Shown one piece after another: positions 1-12,400 of a stretch of 64,000 nt of DNA. The notes under the pieces were generated by a model that made no database searches, was not told where the DNA came from, and saw only the letters and a program-made list of their open reading frames with translations. Source of the stretch: Tetradesmus obliquus (Eukaryota; Chlorophyta; Chlorophyceae; Sphaeropleales; Scenedesmaceae); assembly GCA_030272155.1 (NCBI GenBank), contig CP126205.1:3460501-3524500 (forward strand). The letters run 5' to 3'. A program made the translations under genes and the position numbers. The first letter of the stretch is position 1. Each line of letters begins with the position of its first letter.

Positions 1-2292
1 CCACGGCCAGGGCACGGCCAGAGGGGATGCCAGGCGTGCCCGGCTGCTGCTGCTGCTGCTGCTGTCGCGCCATGCTGCTGCTGTGCAGCTGCGCCACTGC
101 TGCATTGCTGTGGCCCAGGCTGCGGTGCACACTGCGGCCGTACTGGCCCGCAGGCACCCCGGTGGTGGCAGAGATGGTGGGGTCGGAGGGGGCACGCGTG
201 GCAGTGAAAAGCGGGTGGCCCGCCGCCCACTGCGTATAGCATACAACAACAGAGCAGCACAAGCAGAACACAGAGGCGGTGGTCAGCGCATGGGGATGAA
301 GATAGGCGTGTAGCTGCATAATGCTTCTTCTTCCGGTGGTACAACTCGACACAACAGTCACGCTGAAGAAGCCACAGCGCGCGCAACTGGCTGCATATGC
401 ACCACGTGCTGCCAGTGGTGGATGAGATGGTGGGGTCAGAGGGGGCAGGCGTCGCCGTGAACAGCGGGCGACCTGCCGCCCACTGCGCATAGCATACAAC
501 AACATAACAGCATAAGTAGAACGCAGAGGCAGTGGTCAGCGCATGGGGATGAAGATTAGCATGTGTAACTGCATCGCACATCTGCCACCGGCAGTTTCCA
601 ATCGGCACAACCACCATGAAGAAGCCACAGCGCATGGCAACTGGCTGCATGTGCACCACGTGCTGCCGGTGGTGGCGCAGATGGTGGGGTCGGAGGGGGC
701 ACGGGTGGCAGTAAAGAGCGGGTGGCCCGCCGCCCACTGCGCACAGCATACAATAAACAAGAGCACAAGCGGAACACAGAGATGGTGCTCAGCGCATGTG
801 GCTGAAGATTAGCAGGTAACTGCATCCCACGTCTGCTGCCAGCAGCTACAAATCGACAAAACATTCAAACTGAAGAAACCACAGCACGCAACTGGCTGCA
901 TATGCACCATGTGCTATCAGTGGTGGATGAGATGGTGGGGTCTGAAGGGGCACGCGTGGCCGTGAACAGCGGGTGGCCCGCCGCCCACTGCATGCACATG
1001 GGGATGGTGTTTAAAACCCGCCTGCACTGGCGCGGGTGGCGCCAAACAGCCAGTGGCCCGCCTGCCGCTGCATCCACATAGGACAAGACGGCAAAGTAAG
1101 ATAAGAGCACAATGAAGGGTGCTGAAGCTTCAGGTGCCTACATTCGCACGGGTAGTGCTGAACAGCGGGTGGCCCGCAGCCCACTGCAGGCACATGTAGC
1201 AAAAAGACAGCAGAGTTGGAACAAGAGCACAGGGGTGGGTGTTGTAACAGTGGAGCAAATGGAGCCACCTACACTGGAGCTTGCGGCTGTGAACAGCGGG
1301 TGCCTCGCCTGCCACTGCGCACAGAGAACACAGAATGCATGGGCACAAGCAGACAGCAGAGATGACGGCAAGAGCACACGGGATGTGAACCAGCGCACAA
1401 CTGCGTTGTGTTTCTGCTGCTGCAAAGCAGGCAAAAAGTACCCGGCGACAAAAGGCGTCCGCCCTGCCTCACCTGTGTCACCATGTCCTGCGCCTCCTCC
1501 TGCTGCACCTCGCTCAGGTGCGCCGCCAGCTGCTGATGTTGCCCCTCCCCCTGTCTCACCTGCTGCGTTGTGCCCTGTCACTGCTGCGCCACTCAACCCA
1601 CCCTCATTTCCCTTTCCTTTTCTTGTCTGTGTCTGGCCCCCTCACCCGCTGCTTCACATCCTGCCGCAACCCCACCCCCTGCCCCAACCCCTTCTTCCTC
1701 CTCTGACTCTAACTCCCACCCCACACACACCTGCTGGACCATGTCCTGCGCCTCCTCCTGCTGCACCTCGCTCAAATGTGCCGCCAGCTGGCTGTACACG
1801 CCCCGCGTGCTGCCCACCACAGCAGCAGCAGCGCAGCAGCCCAGCAGGCACAGCACCCCCTCAGCCACAAACGTGGCCGCGTAGCAGTCGGTGCCGATGC
1901 AGGGCTCGCCCACACCATGGGCTGCCACAGCTTGGCTGTAGAAGTAGCCTGTGGGCAGCGGCAGCAATGACGGCGGCAGCAGCAGCAGCTCGGTTTGTGC
2001 GTAGGCCAGTGCCTCAGGGGCTAGGGTGTGATGCCACATGTCTGTAACTGACGGGCCAATGCAGGGCTCGCCCGCGCTGTGCGCCGCCACTGCCTGGCTG
2101 TAGAAGTAGCCCGGGATGACGGCAGCAGCAGCAGCAGCACTAAAGACGCACGCATGTGTGGGCTGGTGGCTTGGGGGTCAAGGAATGCGGCCACATGCCT
2201 GCAAACGCCTGGCAGCAAGCACAGCCAGCTGCTCCGCTGCCACTCACCAGCCAGCTGCGTTGGGAAGACGTAGCAGCCAATTGCACACACAG

Positions 2293-2324
<32 letters not shown>

Positions 2325-5300
2325 ACAAGACAACAGGCATGGCTGAGCACCCCCTCTCACCAGCCAGCTGCGTGGGAAAGACGTAGCAGCCGATCGCGCA
2401 CGCCGTCTGCAGCCCCGAGTACGTCGCAGCAAAGTGCCGCAGCCCAAACACATCTGCTGCAATCGCTGGTATCAGCGAAAATATCCCCCCGTAGCACAGC
2501 CCCAGCGCCAGTGACAGCAGGTACAGGTGCCCCGGGTGTGCTGCTGCTGCTGCCGCCAGCGTTGAGGCGCTGAGTGCGGCGAATGTGGCCAGCAGCCAGT
2601 GCGTGCGGGGCGTGCCTGCTGTGTGCAGGTAGTGCTCCGGCAGCATGCCCATCAGCAGACGGCCTGGTGGGCGGGGGACAGCAACAGGGGGAGCAGGGTT
2701 GCAGAGGACAATCAAAGCAGCGATCAGCACAATGATTGTCATCACCATGACATTGTGTGCAGGTAGTGCTCCGGCAGCATGCCCATCAGCAGACGGCCTG
2801 CAGCAGGGGGCAACAGGTGGAGCAGGGTCGCAGAGGGCAGGACGAGCAGCAAGCAGCACGATGACCGTGCTGGTGACCACAATGATGAGTGCAGGTAGTG
2901 CTCCTGCAGCATGCCCATCAGCAGACGGCTTGATGAGCAGAGGGCAGTAGGGGGAGCAGCGTCGCAGAGGGCAGGATGAGCAGCAAGCAGCACGATGACT
3001 ATGATCACCATGACAATGTGTGCAGGTAGTGCTCAGGCAGCATGCGGTCCACATGCCCATCAGCAGACGGCCTGCATCAGGGGGCAAAATGGGGAGCAGG
3101 GTCGCGGAGGGCAGGAAGAGCAGCAAGCAGCACGATGACCATGGTGGTGACCATGATGATGAGTCCAGATGGTGCTCAGGCAGCATGCCCGTCAGCAGAT
3201 GGCCTTGGGGGAGGCAGGCAGCACAAAACAGCAGGGGATGGCAGCAGGGGACAGAAGCAGCGCACAGCGTCAGGTGACAGCCGCAGCAAGACAGGCAGGC
3301 AGGCAGGCGGAGCGACATGTCAGGAGGGCAGGTTGGACTTGTTGGCCGGCACATGAGAAGCCACTGAAACTGCTGCTGCTGCTGCTGCCGCTGTGAGATG
3401 CTGTGAGGGACACACCAGGCATGTCTTGGAATCAACAAAAAGGAACGTGGCTGCAAGCGCGTCCCACCTGCTGCGTTGCCGACCGCAAAGATGGACACAA
3501 ACACGACTTGGTCCCCGGGGGCACCCCCCAGCGCCACCACGATCTGGCCCAGGTTGTTCAGGAAGGTCAGGCAGGCCCCCACACCCGCCAGGAACAGGAA
3601 GAACAGCAGCCAGAACTGGCCCGTCTGCACGGCCTGGCTGAGGGACAGGTTGGTGAAGCGGTGGCGGCAGTCGATGGCGGGGGAGGGGGAGCGGGGGCTG
3701 CCGGGTGCAGCGGCAGCGTCTGTGGTAGTGAGCGGCAGGCAGAATACGATGACGGTGGCGATGTTTTCAGGCAAGCAGTTGATCGCCCACAGGTAGGGGG
3801 TGTCGGCCGACATGCCTTTTGTCACAATGATCACAGGCAAATCCTAATCTGGGCCTGTCTGCCCCACAGCAACGCTCCACCAGCATACAACAGCAGTGTG
3901 ATTGCCGGTGTGCAGTGTGTGCATCAAACTAATGACGAACAGCACAGCAGCCAACAGCTTGTGCATGATAGCAGACAGAAGTGAAAGGGCAGCTCCTGCA
4001 GAACATTGAGCCAAGTGACCGCACCTGGCAGTGACACACGGCGTGCCATGGAGGGCACCTTGCCAAGCTGGCTGCCCGCCTCAGCACGGTGCTGCTGATG
4101 CTGCTGCTGCTGCTGCAGCAGTGGCTCTGTGAGTGTTGTGGAGCTGTCAGCAGCAGCAGCAGCTGCCTCATCGGCTGGCAGCATGATCTCCACAGAGCCG
4201 CGGCCTACAGGGCAGTTGGGGCGTGTAAGAGACGAAGCAGCGCACACCGCAGGCTGCATTGGAGAAACATCTGAGCATGGGTAGCCGCTGTCCCACCAGG
4301 GTTGGAGGCACCATACACACACTGCTGATGTTATTTGCTCGATGTGAAGGTACTATGGGCATGCCTGCAGCAGCATTACGGCAACCCACCTGCTGGCGAC
4401 ATGACAGCAGCGCTCTGCACCGCACGCATCGGCGATCCCGCAACATCCACCCCGCAGCAGTGCCCCCTCATACCACCCACTGGCCGCGGGCTGCTGCCTG
4501 CTGCACCCCTTCTGCTGGGCGAGGATGCTGTTGCTGCTGCTGCTGCTGCGGCTGCAGGGCTGCTGCTGTTGCTGGGTGGTGGCGCCAGCGCTGCTTGTAT
4601 GCTGTCCAGGCGTGCGCGGATGGTGGCGCTGGGCAGCTGGCGCGTGTGCGTCAGCTGCTTGATCCATTGGGGGATGGTGTCTGCCTTTTCTTCAGGGTCG
4701 GCCAGGTGGTCGTGCACATAGCTGCAGCAGGGAGGGGCAAAGGGCGAGGCGCTGTTAGAGAGCAGGCCATGTAGATCAGCCAGCTTGTCAAAGCAACATC
4801 AGCACATGGTCAGGCTGAAGAGCCACTGCCGATGTTCATGCGACTGCAGCGCCGCCGAAGTTTGAGTACGTCAACAGCATGCACAGGAAAGGACAAGCTG
4901 CTTGATCCACTGCGGGATGGTGCCTGCCTTTTCTTCAGGGTCGGCCAGGTGGTCGTGCACATAGCTGCAGCAGCAGCGGCAGACCGCCAAACATTGTCTA
5001 AGAGCAGAGAGTGGCGAGCAAATCGTACATGGTACAACATGGTTGACAACATCTCTACAGACAAGCATGATGAGCCTCTGATGCCGTTGCGCTGACCACA
5101 GCGCAGCCAGGCTGTGAGGACACCAGATGCAGCCACACAGCCGCCGCATGCCGCTCACATGCTGCGCAGGCCCCCCGAGTCCCATGGCACCAGCAGCACC
5201 ACCGCCAGCAGCCCAAACATGCCCGCACTGTTCAGGTCCAGCAGGTCCAGGCCTGCTGCTCCTGTAGAAGGGACGCCGCCCAGGCCCTGCAGGCAGGCAG

Positions 5301-5898
5301 GGCAAGCTACTTATTAACAACGAGTGTCCCATGTACATACACAGTACAATCACAAAGTGTACACTTTCACACACATTGCTGTCCAAGTCCAGCAGGTTCA
5401 GGCCTGTGAAGGGCAGCCAGCCTAGGCCCTGCAGGCAGGCAGGGCAGAAGATGAGGAAACAGCCATTCACAAAACTTGTGGAAGGCGCGATTGCCACCGG
5501 AACCTGCTGTCAAGCAAAGTCAGACACGAAACAAACGAGTACTCGAACAGAGCTAGCCGCACAGGAAAACTACAGGTGCCTCAACGCTACACCAAGAGGT
5601 GTCAGCAGATGCTCAACAACAATGCCGTACAGCAATCATTGGCGCTGCTGGTGTGGCACAGCCCCTGCCGCCCACCTCCAGCAGTGCTGAGGTCATCTGG
5701 TACAGCACCAGTCAGGGGTACACCAAACAACAAGCACATTTGCTTCAGCTCTGTTTTGCTGTCTGACCAGGTACTGCCTCAGCCCCCGCCGCCCACCTCC
5801 AGCAGTGCGGAGGTCATCTGGTACAGTGCCAGCGCCGCCACAGTCACGTACGCCAGCAGGAAGCGCGTCTCAGGGTTGAACCTGACAGCAGCAGCCAC

Positions 5899-5929
<31 letters not shown>

Positions 5930-7982
5930 ATAAGACAAAACAAGTATTGCATGCGCATGCAGCCCCACTCATGCATCAGCTATCAATCTGCACAACCAGC
6001 ACATGCATGCTTTAGGAACCCCTCCATGTTTGGCAGCAGCAAGGACACTGCCTGCCTCAAGAAACATGATGCCCTCATGTTTGCGCCACAATACAACTGC
6101 AGCGAGTTCTTGACAGCAGAATAGCATCCCACTGTGCATTGACTGTATGTTATGTGCAGAAAAAAACACTGTGATCTCGGCAGCCCGCGCTGACGCAGCG
6201 AACTCCCTAGTTGGCATACAAAGCGCACCAGCTGGTCAGTGAGTGCAGCTCAGCCGCCTCCACGTAGGGCACGTGGTTCACGCCCGCGCTCAGCAGCAGC
6301 GGCAGCAGCGGCACCGCCACCGCCAGCAGCAGCAGGTAGGAGGGCGCATCGGGGCTGAGTGCGCTGGTGTACACGCTGCTGTAGATGCTGCCCGACAGGC
6401 CCACAAAGCTCTTGAGCAGGCCCACCACTGCATGTGTGTGTGGAGAGGGAGGGGGGTGTGAAGAGATGAGATGTGAAGAGATGAGAAGGAGGATTGCATC
6501 CATGTGTTCAAGCAGGACAACAGTGGGGAGGGCAGGCAGAAGGTCCTACAGGTAGTACATATACAGGTTGCCTGGTAGCTAGGCAGTGCTGCAGGAGTTG
6601 GCATTGCAAGGGTAGCAGCACAGACTGACACCATGGACCGCCTGCTTGCCACGACAGTCGAGCTTGCAACTGCCTCAAACCAGAACGTCGCCGCTGAGTC
6701 ACACACGCCTGCAGCACCAGCAGCGCATTGCCGGGTCTGCCTGCCCCCACCTGCGCCCCTGTTGTTGGGGAAGTTGCGCACGTTGGTCACAATGGTGGCG
6801 GTGTCGTACCAGCTGCTGGCGTTGCCTGCAGCATCAACAGCAGCGAGGAGTGAAAGTGCAACTGCGGGGTTTGGTGATGGTGAGAATGATTGTAAGCACC
6901 ACCTGCAGCATTGCCGGCAGCATCAGGCCTGGGAACGCAGCATCTGCTGCCGACCCTGTTAGTCACCTGTCTTGGCAGCTGAGGCGGGAATGCTTAGCTG
7001 GCTGGGTCCTTGCGAGCATGATGCGCAGTAGCCGCACGAGCAGCATGCACTGCACCAAAGGCAGTGCACACGCCAGCATCAACCCTGCCACACACATGCA
7101 GTCGCACCACTTGATAAAGCCACACCAGCAGCCACCCTCACCTGCCACGAAGGCGAAGCCCAGCAGCCCCAAGTAGCTCAGCTGCAGCACGCCCGACGCG
7201 GCCAGGTACAGCCCACCTGCAGCAGCAGCAGCAGCAGCAGGAGCAGCCGGTGACGTGAGTATACTGCGCGGCACATCGACTCGGTAGGTTGCTACTGCTG
7301 CTGCTGCCACTGCCGTGCAAGGGACTGCAGCAACCGGCTGCATTCTGACGCAACGTAGCTAAGGCAATGAAAGCGCACACTGCATAGCTGCATAATAGCT
7401 GGCAACCTGTGCCTGTGCAGCTGGTGGGGCAGCCCCTCACCAACCAGCTGCACTGTGACGCCATGTACCTGAGATGGCGAGGGGGAGTACACTACATAGT
7501 TGAAGACCAACTGGATGTGTGCGCCTGTACGTGTGCCAGTCGGCCAGCACTATGTAGCTGAGGTGAAGCAGTGAGAGTGAATGCGTAGAAGCAAAACACC
7601 CAGGAACCTGTGCCTGTGCAGCTGCTGGGCCAGCCCCCTCACCGTAGCCCACCGCGCCCAGCACCACGCCCACCCAAATCGTGATCCTGCACACAGCAGC
7701 ATGCACACAGAAGCAGTGCAGCCAGTTGAGGGTCAAATACCGCAGAGAAGCGCTGCCTACAGCGTCCTTGATGTGGGTGAACCCTCGCCATCCAGTACGG
7801 CTGCCGCGGTTGGCAATGCTGCTGCTGGCTTTGCTGGCCGAGCAGTGTCGGTACACCGTAGTGACACCAGTGATCCATTGCAGGACAGCACCCACCGTTG
7901 ACCAAGCTCTGCCCCCAATTGCGGCGCGCTGCTGCTAGTCGTTCAGCACGATGAGGCAACCCCACTCCCTCAAACACGTACA

Positions 7983-8016
<34 letters not shown>

Positions 8017-8552
8017 CACCTCGGCCCCATCCTGTTGTGCCGTTCCATGAGCTCGTAGCAGCTGCCCGACAGCAGTGCCAGGAAGTTGCCAAAGGCCAGC
8101 ATGCTGCCCAGGCCCTCCAGCTGGACCTGCAGCAGGCAGCAGCAGCAGCGGGCAGCAGCAGCGCTGCATAAAGCTGAGGTGCATGTGTGCCGCCATAGCA
8201 TGGCAGCGACGCATACACGCTGCCATGAAGGAACCAGCTTGTGAACTGCCAAGCCAACACAGCATCACCGCTGCTGCTGGTGAAACCCATGCTGCAGCAG
8301 TGCTGCACCATGTTTGAGCACCTATGGTTCTGGTATGCAGCAAGCAGCTGCAGCCAGGTGTTGCTGCTGGTCTGTCCCCGTATGCCGCCTCACATGGTCC
8401 AGGCCGAGGCTGCTGCCAAGCGCAGCGGCATAGATGCTGAACGTGTACACCGGCGACCCAGCAACCTGCAGTGCAGGCGGATATAATATGGCAGTTCTTG
8501 AACGAACGATAACCCTGCTGGTGTAGTCTGCATAGATGCGTGCGGTCAACAT
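1..8552 (-). CDS. Nodulin-like / NFD4-type major facilitator transporter, multi-exon, 3' end outside window
   Basis: Membrane transporter of the nodulin-like (NFD4-like) MFS group; substrate unknown. Exons read on the minus strand, with phases that join exactly: 8394-8552, 8020-8126, 7643-7686, 7142-7216, 6751-6825, 6229-6427, 5797-5881, 5159-5286, about 4507-4721, 4025-4204, 3468-3719, 2361-2663, 1731-1948, 1-229 (about 756 codons visible). Family hallmarks appear in order: SPVYTFSIYAAALG near the N terminus; GPR then WVGVVLGAVGYG; VRNFPNNRGAVVGLLKSF; GLSGSIYSSVYT; a cytosolic linker with polyQ; FWLLFFLFLAGVGACLTF and LNNLGQIV opening the second half; VGNAAGRLLMGMLPEHY; GLCYGGIFSLIPAIAADVFG; CIGTDCYAATF. 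The last visible exon is open to the window edge. The start is uncertain: ATG at 8552 is in frame with no intron, but an acceptor at 8466 could instead join an undetected upstream exon. The left end of the 4507 exon has two possible donors (4507 or 4477). Many junctions have duplicated copies nearby, so alternative splicing is possible. Confidence 0.82.
150..1320 (-). repeat. Tandem repeat, ~250 bp unit, carrying copies of the transporter's last visible exon edge
   Basis: The acceptor and start of the exon that encodes WAAGHPLFTATRAPSDPTI recur with the exon edge at 229, 482, 736 and 987 (spacing 251-254 bp), and as shorter or more diverged copies at 1183 and 1314. Only the copy at 229 stays open to the window edge, so it is taken as the working exon. 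The others look like duplicated exon-intron units inside the intron. Confidence 0.75.
1481..1790 (-). repeat. Duplicated exon edge (HLSEVQQEEAQDMV)
   Basis: The end of the 1731-1948 exon and its donor (1731-1790) are repeated at about 1471-1532, offset 258 bp, inside the following intron. Both copies encode LAAHLSEVQQEEAQDMV and are followed by a GT. Confidence 0.75.
1886..2140 (-). repeat. Duplicated exon edge (YFYSQAVAAH...GEPCIG)
   Basis: The acceptor side of the 1731-1948 exon is repeated at about 2050-2112 (offset about 159 bp). In the outer copy the acceptor AG is replaced by GG, so this copy should not be spliced in. Confidence 0.75.
2236..2416 (-). repeat. Duplicated exon edge and donor (CAIGCYVFPTQLAG)
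   Basis: The donor end of the 2361-2663 exon is repeated at 2236-2303, offset about 115 bp, inside the next intron. The copy keeps the GT donor and a CAG run. Confidence 0.75.
2619..3214 (-). repeat. Five tandem copies (~135 bp) of an acceptor plus exon start (GRLLMGMLPEHYLH)
   Basis: Copies lie at about 2619-2664, 2756-2802, 2889-2931, 3018-3072 and 3168-3213. Each holds the acceptor region and the first 40 or so bases of the 2361-2663 exon, followed by the same intronic GA/CA-rich stretch. The copy at 2663 continues into the full exon and is the one whose phase fits the upstream donor at 3468. Confidence 0.8.
4651..4973 (-). repeat. Duplicated exon start (YVHDHLADPEEKA.TIPQWIKQ)
   Basis: Two near-identical copies, 4651-4730 and 4895-4973, offset about 243 bp. 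Each has a good acceptor (CTGCTGCAG) in the phase required by the donor at 5159. Either could be spliced in; the 4721 copy has the longer continuing exon. Confidence 0.78.
5236..5446 (-). repeat. Duplicated exon start (GLGG..STG...LDLLDL)
   Basis: The acceptor and start of the 5159-5286 exon are repeated at about 5385-5446, offset about 148 bp, with the shared acceptor tract and the LDLLDL-coding segment preserved. Confidence 0.72.
5657..5830 (-). repeat. Duplicated exon end and donor (YQMTSALLE)
   Basis: The donor end of the 5797-5881 exon (5777-5830) is repeated at 5657-5710, offset about 120 bp, in the downstream intron, including the GTGGGC donor. Confidence 0.75.
7405..7643 (-). repeat. 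Duplicated donor region
   Basis: About 39 bp at 7605-7643, covering the donor of the 7643-7686 exon and adjacent intron, recurs at 7406-7445, offset about 199 bp. Confidence 0.65.
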
Positions 8553-9456
8553 CCCTGCACTTCCTTGTTGGTGATATGCATGAGTGGCGCAGCGTCAGCA
8601 GCTGGTTGGGCCGGTCTCCCCTATTGCATAAGTAGACGCTGAGGCGGTGACACTTGCCTGGATCAGTGCTGATGCAGTGAAGGTGTAGAACCTGCGGCAT
8701 GCATTTGTCATGCGTACGATAAATTCAGCACACCAGGTTGCACCAACAACAGTTCAAACTGTTGTGGGCATTGATAGCACGTGTTCACTGATGCATGCCA
8801 CCCATGCCCGCAGCTGCTGCAAGCATATCGCACTTGTTCACGCGTACACGTAGCTTGAGCGACCGTCTGAAACTGCTGCTCCTCAGACCCCGCGTGCCAC
8901 CACCCATGTTGAGTACAGCAGCAGCAGCAGTTAGCTGGTGCAGCTAACTGCTGCTGCCGTGTGTGAACGCCGCACTGGTGTAAAGCATCACGGTGGATGT
9001 CAGACAAAGGTTTGATTTACTTGACTGAGAGCCACGGCGTGTATGTGCAGGGACAACGTTGCTGACGCAGGATGGTACCAACGGGTAGCGAGGAGTGGGT
9101 TCTCTGCAAACTGGATGTAACGTTAGCGTAACCCTTGAGCATGGTAACTTCCAATTTCAGCATACTTCATCTTGTATCCAGCTCTAAACGAGCCAGTGAT
9201 CAGCAAGTGGATTGCTAGGGCTTTCTGACAACGTGTCAGTCATCTACGTATAGCTAACGCTGCTACTGAACAGCTAAGGTTGCTTATGAGTGTTCTTCAT
9301 TGCATTTTGTACCGTAAATACCTCTCAACACTAATTCAGGCCGCAACAGACAGCAGTGTCGGAACCTGTACGCCGAAACTTGACAATCAACTGCAGTGAA
9401 AGAGTGCATGGGCCAACAGCGACCTTGAACCACTCACCCTGATTGTCAAAATTCCT
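8553..9456. other. Spacer between divergent genes
   Basis: No convincing coding exon was found on either strand. It should contain the two divergent promoters and perhaps a first exon of the transporter on the minus strand. No TATA box or other defined regulatory site could be assigned. Confidence 0.5.
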
Positions 9457-12400
9457 ATGAGCACCTGCATATACGACATCACCGCCTCCTGGGCGGACAA
9501 CGTCGCGAGAGGCCCACAGTTTGACAGTCCCGTGCCTCAACGGCCTCAAACGCACAGCGATCAGTGGATAGACTTTCTTGGTTACAAGGTATGTCGCAGC
9601 ACAGCGGCTGATGTGTTGCCTAGCTGACCTGCCGGCTCAGCCCGCCAAAAGTGCAGCAGCACCAGCAGCAGGGGATGCTGCCATGATTCACCACCAGCAC
9701 CAGGCACAGCTTGCTTTCTACTGACGCCGCAAGAGTTGCAGAATCCAACCAGTTTAGGTTACCACCACACGTTGTTCAAGGTTATTGCATGCATGCTGCA
9801 GCAGCGACTGCTGGGAATCGAATGGACGCTTGACCCGTGTTGGGGCTGTGTCGCACTGTCACATGCAGGTAGCATCGCGCATAGGCGTGCCTGCAGGCCC
9901 GCTGCTGGACAGCAGGTGGATCAGCCTGGCCGCCAGCCTGGGCTACGACATCGTCACCTACAAGACCATCCGCACAGCCGCCAGCACAGGCCATGCGCCA
10001 CCCAACGTGCTGTACCTGCAGGCGGACGGCAAGCAGCTGCCAGCAGCAGGCGACACCACACCGCTGCAGGTGAGGGTGGTGAAGTCATTTGTGCGGTGGC
10101 AGCGCTATGCTGCATGCAGCAGCCGCCTCAACAATTTGTGTCATGCAATTGACGTTGTTTGCAGGGAGCAAGCAGACCTGCCACACTTCAAGCAGTACGC
10201 TGCTGTTCACCATCAAAGCAACCTCGCAACAAGCAGTTGGGCGCTGTACGCTATTTGATCATTTGCTCTTTTATGTGTTGGTAGTATGCAGGCTGTTATG
10301 TGCGGTTACCTGTGGCCCTGGTATGCTTGCCTCTTTGGTGAAGTACATGCATGTTGCTTCTGTTCATCTGCTGCTGCACATATCGCTGCTGTTGCTGCTG
10401 CAGGCAGCAGGCGTGGAGCAGCCTGACGAGGCTGCTGCTACTGCTGTGGCCATCACCAACAGCTTTGGCATGCCCAGCATGGATGCAGCTTTCCTTATGG
10501 CAGACATACCGGCAGCACAGGCGGCGCTGCGGCCAGGCCAGGTGCGGCGTATGCGGCAGAAGGCGTGCCAGGGCAGCCCGCAGCAGCAGCAGCAGCAGTG
10601 TGGCGGCAGCAGCACCAACAGTAGCAGTAGCGGCGGTGGCAGCAGCAGCAGCATGTCATGGCATTCCTTCACGCTGCTGTGAAAAACGATTGCTTGGTGC
10701 TGTTGTGATGGGTGCTGGCTAGCATCATGCCACAAAGCTGCTCATGTCAAGCGCAGAAGGACCTGCAACTGTCAGCTCATTCAGCCACAAACGCTACCTG
10801 GCTGTTGCCGTTTTGCTTTGTTTAACATGTAAGCGCTATCAGTGTGTACCTGCCTGTGTCTGTTTCTGTCTGCAGCTGCTGGTGGTGTCAGTGACTGGCA
10901 CGCCAAACAGGCCGAATGGTGTGGGCTTTGCAGAGGACTTTGTGCAGGCAGCGCTGCTGGCAAAGCAAGCAGGTCAGTACAGGCTGTGGTGTTCAGCATG
11001 GCTTGATGTGCACACACACAGTGCATCATCCACTGTTCCTTTGTGCAAATAGCCGGTTGCCAGGATATCTTGCCAGCCTGTTGTGCTTTGCGTGTCTGCC
11101 ATCTTGCTGCAGAATGTGTAGCAGTACTGTGCATGGCCTTTTAATCACATGTGAATCGTAGACTAGCCGTCTGCAGCTCATTGCATACACTTCCTGCCCT
11201 GCAGGGGCCAAGGTAATTGAGGCCAACCTGTCCTGCCCAAACGTGGGCAAGGGCCAGGGAGCGCTGTACGCTGATGCACAGCAGGTGGCAGCACTCACAG
11301 CAGCACTGGTGCAGGTGAGCGACGAGGCACAGCTCAGGCGCAGCAGTGGGCACGTAGTTTGACATGCATAGGAGATTGCTGCCGTCACTTGCTCTGACCC
11401 GAACTGGTGCAGGTCAGCCATGTGGCCAGCCCAGGCAGCAGCAGTGGGGCCAGGCTCTGAGGCACAACAGAGTCGTCTGACAGCCAGCACTGGACATGGC
11501 TGCTGAGGCTTGCTGGCGCCCCTGTAGCAGCTGTTGTCAGCTTGCGCTGGATGCACTGCAGTTGAACCACGCTGCTACTTGCAACGTGTGCAGGACACGC
11601 GGCGCGCTGCATACACACGCGCAATGCACACATATGCAACACACCGAGACATGACATTTCCAATGCTGCCTGCCTAAACAAATGCCTGCCTGCCTGCCGC
11701 GCACGCACCTGCAGGCGCTGGGCCCCGCCGTGCCGCTGCTGCTCAAGGTGGGCGCCTTCCCTGATAAGGCGGCGCTGGAGGCGGTGCTGGGCGCAGCAGC
11801 AGCGGCTGGGGCACGCGGCGTGGCTGGCATCAACGGGCTCAGCAGGTGCGGCTGCTGCTTGGGCCCGGCATATGTGTGCATGGGTGCAGGAAGGGATGGT
11901 GATGTCCATTTTTTACGTAACTGTTGTCCGTGTTTTTTGTGAGGTTTTTTTCCCAATGTGCTTGTTGGCTACAGGGAAGCAACATCACAGCAAACATGCA
12001 TCAAAGGGCTCAGCAGGTGCGGCAGCGCCAGTGCTGCATGGTAGACATGTCCTGCAGGCATTGATGGTGCTTTTTTTTCAAGCGAGTCAGCTACAAGGGC
12101 TGGACTTAGCAAATATGGACTCACTCCTTCAAAAGACCCATTGAGGGGATGAGGCAACCTGTGCCGCCATCACCCCATAGATGGGCTCTAATGTCGCCTT
12201 GGGAGGCATGAGCATTGGCACCTTACAAAGCAACATGCACTTTACAAGCCACTCACTACAGTGTGTTGTGCTGCAGCAAAGCTAGTGGTGTTTTCTTCAA
12301 GGCAATCACACCCAACCATGCTTACATGTCTCAGTGAGGACACTGCTTGCAGCAATTATGTTCTTGCTGGTGGCAAGCTTTCTCTTTTTTTTTTGAAGCA

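Noticed and set aside
1112-2047. 311-codon Pro/Ala-rich frame on the plus strand
   Set aside because: It lies opposite transporter exons and their introns and has the composition expected of GC-rich antisense. No family signal.
2140-3840. A single 566-codon minus-strand frame as one exon
   Set aside because: It reads through the ~135-bp tandem repeat at 2619-3213. Family motifs join only if 2664-3467 is removed as an intron, and that join is in phase.
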